A DNA stretch of 64,000 nucleotides. Origin: Coix lacryma-jobi var. lacryma-jobi (lineage: Eukaryota > Streptophyta > Magnoliopsida > Poales > Poaceae). Every line of letters begins with the position of its first letter. Position 1 is the stretch's first letter. The position numbers and the translations under genes are program-made. Below, one piece after another: positions 56,701-64,000 of this stretch. The stretch spans positions 20,672,080-20,736,079 of the forward strand of contig CM019831.1 of the NCBI GenBank assembly GCA_009763385.1, given 5' to 3'. The notes under the pieces were generated by a model. The model saw only the letters and a program-made list of their open reading frames with translations, had not been told where the DNA came from and did no database searches.

Positions 56701-57120
56701 AACACGCACCAAAGACACACATAAAGAGCCAAGAAATGCTCAAGCGACAGCCAGCAAAATCCACATCGAAAAGACCACACAGCAAAAAGTGGTCAAGGAA
56801 GAAGAGTACCAAAAATCGAACTCAGGAGTGTGTCGGAGGTACCTCATGAAGCGCATGACCGCCTGCTGGTGTGATACCCGAGGGGACGCATGAATCTGCT
56901 GAACTCCGGGGCGCCTGCCTCGCCGAAGTCGTCTCCCCCTCGCCTGATGCTGTCGCTCCCATAGGTGCCGCTAGTGCTCGCTGGAGAGCTGCTTGAACGG
57001 AACCCCAAGTCGTGGAAGAAGAGGGATCGGGTCCGTGAGCCGAAGTGCTCTCTCCAGGCTCCTGTTCTCCTGCACACTCAAAAGCAGAAGAAAACACAAG
57101 GCATTGTCTCGTCTATTGTG
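56701..57120 (-). pseudogene. Element D pol remnant, RT deleted
   Basis: From the right, the linker sequence (FRGDLEVTIDETMPCVFFCF, matched to the same place in C) runs on through SSTTWGSVQAALQ and is then fused to the start of the RNase H region (SHQQAVMRFMRYLRHTPEF, matched to C's HRQAVKRIMRYL). All of RT, with its YVDD, is missing. A frameshift and a second deletion follow just after the RNase H DFAG motif, and the frame resumes only near the pol end. The element could not copy itself. Confidence 0.75.
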
Positions 57121-57870
57121 ACCTCAAGGTCTCCACGAAAACGGTTAGTCACATAATAAGCATAAGGTGAACTCTCAATAAAAAGAGATCTACCTATGAA
57201 TGATACCGCAAGGAGATCTGAACTCAACCTAGACAAGACTACCATGCAACAGGATACAGCACTATGGAGCAAAATGCAACCTAGAGACATGATCAACCCA
57301 AACACAGCCTAAACCTCAACACATGCTACAATGCAAGATAATGATAGCAATAGATCCAAAAGCATGTAACATGATAAAATCGAGGAAAGACTAGTGCTCA
57401 AACTAATCATATCAACAGGATACATGTAGCTAACCAAAACTAGCACCTGAAAAGTGACACCTAATGAACATCACACCTCTACAAGTAAAGCTCATGGAGA
57501 GGTATGGTAAAACATGGCATAATGTTCATAAGGATCACAGACTAGCATGAAAAGTGGATAATCCACAAAAGCTATACACAAAGCTAGCATGACATGATAT
57601 ACAAGATAGCACATGCTAGACTAAAGCAAAACATGATACAAAAGAAAATGTACATGTAAAAGCTATACAAGTGAGCACATGAAGAACAATCTCATACCAC
57701 AAGACATAAATCATGGATGTACAAGGTATGAGTGTAAAAGAAAGCTCACTGAACTGCAAAAGCCTCTTTGGAGGCAATTCTAGGTGGGATGCAGAGAACC
57801 ATCAAAACTTGATCACATCTAAAAGATCAAGTTCCATTAGGCGCATGTTCTCCACCTCGCGTCCTCATAT
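57121..57870 (-). other. Non-coding stretch in D where integrase would be
   Basis: About 750 bp, A-rich, without an open frame or motif. In an intact copia element protease and integrase should lie here, so they appear to have been replaced or lost. Confidence 0.5.
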
Positions 57871-58677
57871 CTACACACAAGAGGACAAAGTAACCCGAGC
57901 CTTGGATCCCGAAGGGTTAGCAAGCATGTACTTGGGAATCCAGGACTTGGTCACAAATCTCAACTTCTCATGTGGGTTAGCATGATGCAAATGCTGGTTC
58001 AAAAGCGATTTTGAAACACCCTTGGAAGCATTCCTCAAAAGGACAACTCGAGGAGAAGAACGAGTCGAACCATGGGAAAAGAGGCAAACATCTTCCAAGG
58101 TCTTTGAAGAAGAACCAATAGATGCACCATGAGAAGCATGACGTGGACCAAGAGAAGAAGCAATAGAAGCATGTCCACGACCATGACCTATCCCACTAGA
58201 AAAGGAGTCATAAATCCCATCAACAAAAATGGGCTTCTTACTAGGAGCACAAGCGTTCATGCCATGAGAAGGGCTATGAACCACCATCTTCCTAGAAGAG
58301 CGAGCTTGGCGCAAACGTTTGGCACGCCGATAGCAAAAGCTTTCTTGATGCCCATCTTTCTCACAAAAAGAGCAATGGTACAAAGGCCTACTGGAAGGCA
58401 CACCATTCTCCAACAAGTGAGAAGTCCCTTGGGACTTAGAGCAAGAAGCATCAACGTTCGACTTGGTGCCAACACTAGGAGCACACGTGCCATGGGAAAG
58501 GCTATGCGGCTTCCTAAAAGCCTTAGCTCGAATTCGCCGTTCGTGCTTGACATGGCGAAAACAAAAATCGAGCGAATGTCCCTCCTTCTTGCAAAAGGTG
58601 CAACGAAAAACCGGATTGGGAGGATGAGTCCCAAAAATATGAGAAGCACCCTTGTCAAGAGAAGTCCCTTGGACATC
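57871..58677 (-). pseudogene. Element D gag, C-terminal part
   Basis: The right-hand frame continues gag after solo LTR G in the correct phase. It carries two CCHC knuckles, CTFCKKEGHSLDFC and CSFCEKDGHQESFC, about 70 residues apart in basic surroundings (RRAKRLRQARSSRK), and ends near WIPKYMLANPSGSKA at 57.9 kb. Two knuckles are known in Sirevirus gag proteins and would bind element RNA. Confidence 0.75.
58673..58677. repeat. Target-site duplication of G, left
   Basis: ACATC here is matched exactly by ACATC at 62597-62601. The gag reading frame is restored when one copy and the insert are ignored. Confidence 0.9.
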
Positions 58678-61600
58678 TGTAACACCCCGGGTGTTTAATT
58701 AATTAAAATAAATTAGAATTAAATAAGAAAATGGCCAAAACCCTAGATGGAGGAAAATTCTAGCCAGATGTTTGTTGCATTCATGCCGTTGCACAGTTTT
58801 ATTGGGTGAAAAAGATTTTCTGTTAAACCCGGATAGGGCGAATTGAATTTATTCTATTTAGGAAATAAATAAAAAGCTTATGAAAAGTTTACAAAATTTT
58901 CAAACCCAAATTTTATTTTCAAAACCTAGGACAAATGTTTTCAAAACTTTTCAAATTTATTTTATTTTAAACTGATTTGAAATGAGTTTTCAAAAGGATT
59001 TGTAAAGCTAAAATAAAAAGGAAAAGTGAAACAGGGCAACTGGACCTCACCTCTCCCCTCAGCCCACCGTTTCAGCCCAAGCCAGCCGGCCCTCCCCCTC
59101 TTTCCCTCACTCTTGCATCCGCCCGCGCCGTCCGGCCCGCTCCCCATTTTCTCGCCTCCCTCCGCTCCGCTCGGCCCATCCGCACGCAACCGCACCGGGC
59201 CGCACCTCGCCTCCCATTCCACTCCGCGCGGTCGCCCCCTCCCGGCCCACCTCCCCTTTTCTCTCTCGCGCGCGCACGCGACCGCAGCCGGCCCGCGCTC
59301 GCTGCTCCCACCCGTTCACTCACTGCCAGCCGGACCCATGGCCAAAGTCGCCGACAGGTGGGTCCCACCTGTCGGACTTATCTCCTCCACTCGGACGCAG
59401 CCGCCACGCAACATCCTCACCGCTCGCCCGCAGCTCTCGCAACCTCCCCCCCCCCCCCCCCCGAACCCTCCGGGCGCGATGCGCATCTAGCTGAGACCGC
59501 GCCGCCACCCCTCTCGCTTGGCTTACAAAAGCTTTTCCCGTGGCTCACACCTTTCTTCCGTCCATCCGCACACCACACCGCCATTAGCTACCCTCCTCGA
59601 GCTCGGTACCGCACAAGGGATGCCACTGGTAGCCTCGTTCCCTTCTCCTTCGGCATTGCCACCGCACACCGCACCTAAGGAGCCTTTCAGCAAGGTTCAT
59701 CGACGCCCAGGGACGTCTTTCACCGGAGCAGGGCGCCGCCGTCGGCCTCCCGTCGTTGAACTTCCCTGTCCGAGCGGTTTCCGGTGACAAGGACCTCGCC
59801 ATCGACCCCGTTGTAAGCCCTGTTTCCGATTCCCATCTCTCCCATAGTCTCTACCGGCCTTAGGACTCGCCCCGAGAAGCTCCGGTGACCCCTTTTAATG
59901 GCGTCGCCATCTCTGCTTTCCCCGCCGCCGTGCCAAGCCCTGCCGATGCCGCCTCCCTTTCCCCGATCTCATCTGCACCGTCCGATCTGTTTTCAGCGGG
60001 CCAGATTAGAACTCGTGGCTGAAGCGGTATAGACCGCGTCCGCGACGCCGTGAACCCGGTGCACCGCGCCAGCCCAGCCCATCCACGTACCACGCGGCAC
60101 ACCGAGCCAATCGGCAAGCGCCACGTGTCTCCACATCAGCGCCACGCAGCGTCTGCACAGCCGCACACACGCCCCCCTTTTCATCTAATCTAGACCGTCC
60201 GATCTGGATCGGGCAAACCAGATCAGAAGATACCCCTTCACTGCACCTTTTGCTAAAGAGACCCTCCCTCCTTTTGAAATCAACCCACACTCCAATTACC
60301 CTATTCACCGAGTCTGGGACAACTTTCAGTAAAGACCCCGTACTTTTGACTAAATGAGGCGCCGTCCCCACGCCACCGCATCCTGATCCCGCTCGCGTGG
60401 CACACTGGCTCCAATGGCACTGCGCCACGTAGCGCCACGTCGGCATCTGCGCGGCCAGCGCCGACCGTCATTGGCGCGTTTACGAAAAGGCCCCTCGGTT
60501 TTCCCCAAATCGACCCGCAGTCCGGGCGCCCTGTTTCTGTGCCTGACGAATCTTTCGATCTAGCCCTCGGGTTTTCGGATAAATGAGGCCCGGTCCAGAG
60601 CTCTTTTAAATTCAGTTTTGATTTATTTAAAATACGAAAATGAGTTTGAATTATTTACAGAATTGCCATCCAACTTCAAAAGCTCATAACTTGCTCATTT
60701 TAACTCTGTTTTGACCCGTTCAACTTGCGTTAGTTTCATAATTTCGTTCTCTACGCAGTAGATCTATTAGTTTACTATTTTCATACTGTTTGTTGTACTG
60801 TTATTCATTTCGCTTTGTATGTGCCATGTATGTTGATTGGGCTAGAGAGTGCGGAGTTCGAGGACGCTCCAGATTTTCCTTGTGATCCAGTTGATTCGAC
60901 CCAGCCCGCAGGCAAGTGTCCTTGAACATCTTGCACCTACTTTATTTTACTTTTGGTACTAGAGTAGTTAGATCTTGTAGATGCATGCTTGTCATTAATT
61001 TGAATCCCATGTTAGGGTTTACTAGAATTTATTTATATTATCCTTGTCGCCTGTTTTGGGATGTTCGGGTAGGTGTCTTGCTTAGCCCTGCAGTCATGGT
61101 TGGGATGGGAGTTAAAATGTTTATAATCTTGATTAATGAATTATGAAACGAATGTGGACATGGTAATTTTGTAGTAACATGGTTATTAGGTAAATCCGGC
61201 AGGATGGACCCGTATTGGTGGTTTTGTGCCGTGGGACTCGGCAGCTGCTTTTGGTTTTTGGTTCGGGGCTCGTGCTAGATATATCCTGCCTGGATCCCTA
61301 GGACCCGGTTCTCAGAGCATGTAACCCGGCTTGACAGCGCAACCATGAGATCTGGATGGGCTGGACCTGGCTAATTAATTAGTTACCTCTAAGTTGAGGG
61401 TCCACACGGGGTTTGTTTTAGTGGCTCACGAGGGGGCCCTGGGGGTCGTAGACCTTTGTACGGGGTGAAACCTTAGAGGTACGTGTGGAACGGACTTGGA
61501 GGGGGCTTTGTAAAGGCCTTGCAGTGCAACCCGCTATGCACCTCGGCAGTGTTTAGCGTGACGGGATCTGCACGACTCATGGGTAACGATGTGCAACCTC

Positions 61601-61884
61601 TGCAGAGTGTAAAACTGATATATCAGCCGTGCTCATGGTCATGAGCGGGCTTGGACTTCTTTGAGATTAGTTGGTGGTTTGGTTCTGGTTCGTTAGGGAA
61701 GCCCTATGTGGTTATTAGTCCCATATGACATGGGTACAAAGGCTTCTTCTACGCGGGTTACTGCTTGGTACGGGAGTGACTCCCAGGCTCGGGCGCAAAC
61801 CTGGTGTTATTACGGAAGGTAGCTCTCTATGTCGTGGCGTATGGAACTAATACACATAGGACTCCTTGTAACGGCCTGGTTCGG

Positions 61885-62040
61885 GTCATCTGATGGACTT
61901 CAGGTGTGGTTTGCCTGATGGACTTCAGGTGTGGGAACTTGGTGCGACTCCAAGTGCGGTTGCTTGGTGTGACTCCAAGTGTTGGTTGCTCGGTGTGACT
62001 CCGAGTGTGGTTTGCTCGGTGCGACTCCGAGTGTGGTTAC
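61885..62040 (+). repeat. Short tandem repeats in G
   Basis: Imperfect ~28-32-bp units of the form GGTGTGACTCCAAGTG/TGGTTGCTTGG, changing from GACTTCAGGTGTGG at the left through CTCCAAGTG to CTCCGAGTG at the right. About six units. Confidence 0.7.
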
Positions 62041-62191
62041 TATTTCTGTTGGAGACTGTGGTTATAACCTAGTAAATAGGTGCATAGGATTAATAGGATT
62101 TAATAGGATGTGTTGCTTTAGGCGCTTGAGTCAAACAGAGTCAGCCTACCTTTGTTCATAGCCTCATAAGCATATATTTCCTACACTTGCG

Positions 62192-62211
62192 GAGTACATT
62201 TCGATGTACTC
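62192..62211 (+). other. Perfect TTCG-loop hairpin in G
   Basis: GAGTACAT-TTCG-ATGTACTC: an 8-bp perfect stem around TTCG. In RNA this is a UUCG tetraloop. It lies ~280 bp before the polyadenylation-like AATAAAA. Confidence 0.75.
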
Positions 62212-62596
62212 ACCCTTCCTCTTTGAACCCCCTGCTACCCCACCTAGACGTTGGAGTCTACGACGCGGAGCAGGAGTACCCCGAAGAGGACAGATACGAC
62301 CCCGACAACTTGTACCCAGAAGACGGTGGATACGATCTAGACGACTTGTACTAGGATGGCGCAGCCCCCGGTCGACCTTCCTGTGGAGATGGCGTCCAGT
62401 TTCCGCGAGTTTACATTAGAGTTAGACTGAGAGTCTGTACTTTTCTTTTGGACCCGAGGGTCATTTTTGTAATAATGTTCGATATATTAATAAAACATGG
62501 TTTTGATATTTACTATGATGTGGATATATGTATGAAAATTGATCCTGGCATACATATATTGTGCTCCAATTTTGTTCTTAAAATTGGGGTGTCACA

Positions 62597-63822
62597 ACAT
62601 CACTCGAAGAAACAGCAAGGTTGGTAGTAGCTATGAAAGAGCTATCCGGAACCTTGACATTAGTGCTATCGTCAAAAGACTCACGCGCAACACAAGAACT
62701 CAACTCCGGTTGCAAAGATGCAGACTTGGAAATATCAACATCGGAGTTGGAAGAAATGCGTGACTCAAAAGACTTAGCACAAAGGCTCTTGCACCTTTTG
62801 GATAAAACCTCATTCTCAAACATGAGGCGATCACAAGTACCACAAGGAGTGTTCTTCAGATTCTCCATCTCCTCTTTTATGCACTCGGCATATGTGGTAC
62901 GCAAGAGCTCAACTTCCCTCTCAAGGTTGGCACTCATATCATTGTGCTCAACCAACTTGGCACTCATATCATCGCGCAAAACTTTCAAAGCCAAAACTTC
63001 TTTTTCTAAATCCATGCATGATGTGCAAATGAAATCGGTGGAAGGAACATCACCATTCACATCAAGCAAAGAATCATGAATAACACTAGAAGCATGGCAA
63101 GCATTTTTATTCAAAGAGCATGAGCTACAAGGCCTAGCATTTATCTCATCAATTTTAGCCCTAGCATGCTCAAGTTCATCTACACATGTGGTGTGAGTCA
63201 ATTTTAGTTTATCAATTTCAGCATGCAAAAACTCACAAGAACCACATGGCAAAGAAGCTTTTGACCTAAGCAAGGCTATTTTAGATTTAGCATAAACAAG
63301 GTCCTTGCGCAAGTCAATGCAAACAAGACATGGTATGGAAGCATTTGATTTCAACATTTCATTTTCAGATTCTAAGCTAGCAAGAGAAAAGCATAGCTCA
63401 TCATTCTTCCTAACCATGTCGCTACAAGAGGTGCAAGGTAAAGATGCACAAGACTTCCAATGAAAAAGGCCACATTTTAACCTATCAATGGAGCATTTCA
63501 ATTTCTTGATCTTTCTATGCAAGGTATCGCAAAGCTCATCATATCTCAAGTTATCATCACAACAAGCTTCAAATTGTTGGGATAAAGTCCCAAGACATGC
63601 AGCAAGAATACCTTTCTTGACTTTGCCAAGTTCGCATATGCGATCCTCCGTCGAATGCTCATCATCTCCTAGGAAGCCCAGCAAAGCATCCACCTCACGT
63701 TCCGCCTCAAGAGCCATACTCCTCCTCCTCACCAAGGTGTCGTCCTTGTTAGCATGTCCAAGACTCAAACCTAAGGACAAAGACACACTGGAAGAAGAAC
63801 TTGGTGCCATCTCGAAAAGCAC
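62597..63822 (-). pseudogene. Element D gag, N-terminal coiled-coil part
   Basis: It starts within 140 bp of the primer-binding site; the second Met (MAPSSSSSVSLSLGLSLG, at 63810) is the likelier start. About 400 residues of Leu/Glu/Lys-rich helical sequence carry six CxxC pairs at residues 130, 165, 193, 232, 266 and 327 (CTSC, CLVC, CGSC, CSSC, CTSC, CGTC) and many further single Cys. The frame is open up to the G insertion and continues in phase at 58677. Structural gag protein by position; no cellular homologue is recognised. The frame itself is not broken except by G. Confidence 0.78.
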
Positions 63823-63941
63823 TGTTAGTGTTAGCCAAACAAAAGCTCAACTCCTCGACAAGCAAAGTCAGAAACAAAACCGCTCTCAAAAGGTCACCTT
63901 CGCGGATCCAGAACCGGTTAAGGTAGAGAGATCCCTAACCT

Positions 63942-63954
63942 GGCTCCGATACCA
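63942..63954 (-). other. Primer-binding site of element D
   Basis: TGGTATCGGAGCC on the minus strand, two bases after the LTR end. It matches the initiator tRNA-Met site of plant copia elements (TGGTATCAGAGC) except for one A to G. Confidence 0.85.
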
Positions 63955-63956
63955 AT

Positions 63957-64000
63957 TGAAGGACCAAAAATGCTAAAGCAAGGCAACCAGAGGGGGGTGA
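63957..64000 (-). repeat. Element D 5' LTR, truncated by the window
   Basis: TGAAGGACCAAAAATGCTAA and following match the start of the 3' LTR at 51750 with small differences (ACCAAAA for ACCGAAA, CAACC for CGACC). Confidence 0.85.

Larger units (their letters stand above)
58678..62596 (+). mobile_element. Solo LTR G (gypsy-like, 3.9 kb)
   Basis: It starts TGTAACACCCCGGGTGTTTA and ends AAATTGGGGTGTCACA, with exact 5-bp target duplication ACATC. It contains no gag or pol and no second copy of its own ends, so it is best read as a solo LTR of 3919 bp. The size and ends suggest a chromovirus of the Tekay/Del kind, but that is inferred. Inside are a 16-C run at 59447-59462, GC-rich leader-like sequence, short tandem repeats (61885-62040), a hairpin (62192-62211) and AATAAAA near 62491, which suggests plus orientation. 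Confidence 0.8.
4401..64000 (-). mobile_element. Element C: old Sirevirus-type Ty1/copia element, host of the nest
   Basis: This element spans the window from 4401 and continues past the right edge. On the minus strand the visible order is gag (49450-51749), protease and integrase (48062-49453), RT and RNase H (32167-33986), a non-coding 3' region with CTCCCCCTT repeats (30586-32166) and the 3' LTR (in three pieces between 4401 and 30585). The LTR starts TGAAGGACC on the plus strand and ends CCGCA, next to the PPT. It is broken by F, E (with A inside), B and D (with G inside). The order protease-integrase-RT-RNase H is diagnostic of copia. The Sirevirus assignment rests on LTR palindromes, multiple PPT motifs and long gag with CCHC knuckles. 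The 5' LTR and start of gag are outside the window. Confidence 0.85.
51750..64000 (-). mobile_element. Element D: decayed Sirevirus-type copia element (partial)
   Basis: Its left (3') LTR runs 51750-54273 and its right LTR begins at 63957 (TGAAGGACCAAAAATGC) and leaves the window. The primer-binding site TGGTATCGGAGCC (63942-63954, minus strand) matches the initiator-tRNA-Met type of copia elements with one change. On the minus strand it has gag (63822-57871, split by solo LTR G), a short pol remnant (57110-56700) lacking RT, and a 3' region with multiple PPT motifs. It inserted into the gag of element C. Confidence 0.85.

Noticed and set aside
58678..62596. Host gene inside G, because of GC-rich leader-like sequence and open frames of up to 154 codons
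   Set aside because: Exact 5-bp target duplication and TGTAACACCCC/GGGGTGTCACA ends show a single mobile unit; the frames lack motifs and overlap on both strands.

Overview
This window is repeat-dense plant nuclear DNA, best matched to a grass (Poaceae, probably the panicoid/Andropogoneae side). I see no convincing host gene. The evidence is the element repertoire: Sirevirus-type Ty1/copia elements with CTCCCCCTT (polypurine-like) clusters and CGGACTGTCCG palindromes in their LTRs, Tat-lineage Ty3/gypsy elements with two RNase H domains and a spliced antisense gene, a ~3.9-kb solo LTR with TGTAACACCCC/GGGGTGTCACA ends, and small CACTA-like and TIR elements. The species cannot be fixed from the sequence alone.

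Layout. Positions 1-4400 are the outermost DNA, with a CACTA-like element (623-1770), a ~1.1-kb TIR element (1889-3002), a possible short MITE (3045-3360) and unassigned sequence. From 4401 to the right edge everything belongs to one old Sirevirus-like copia element on the minus strand, called C here, that has been opened five times. Its left (3') LTR runs 4401-5474, 7765-8045 and 29863-30585. A solo LTR (F, 5475-7764) and a non-coding LTR element (E, 8046-29862, minus) split it. E's own left LTR is split by a 15.2-kb Tat-type gypsy element (A, 10072-25233, plus). C's non-coding 3' region is 30586-32166 and its RT/RNase H part is 32167-33986. A 14.1-kb Tat-type gypsy element (B, 33987-48061, minus) splits its pol. 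Integrase, protease and gag follow at 48062-51749. A second Sirevirus-like element (D, 51750 to beyond 64000, minus) splits C's gag, and D's gag is itself split by solo LTR G (58678-62596). Target-site duplications support B (TGCTG), E (GGTGG) and G (ACATC) exactly, A over 4 bp (CTGG), and F in 4 of 5 bases. C's and D's right ends lie outside the window.

A and B, on opposite strands, share one plan: LTR, gag, protease, RT, RNase H, second RNase H, integrase, then a multi-exon gene on the other strand, then LTR. In both the antisense gene has GT-AG introns, a TATA box upstream, an N-terminal domain resembling the 'putative gypsy type transposon' family and a coiled-coil C-terminal half. B also has two tandem arrays (about 87 and 60 bp) between pol and the antisense gene. 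All elements look decayed: gag/pol frames have in-frame stops or frameshifts, D has lost its RT, and E has no coding capacity.

The least expected signal is structural. LTRs of several unrelated families carry arrays of hairpins whose loop sequence is constant while the stem changes on both arms together (E LTRs; C and D LTRs; a smaller pair in the A LTR).
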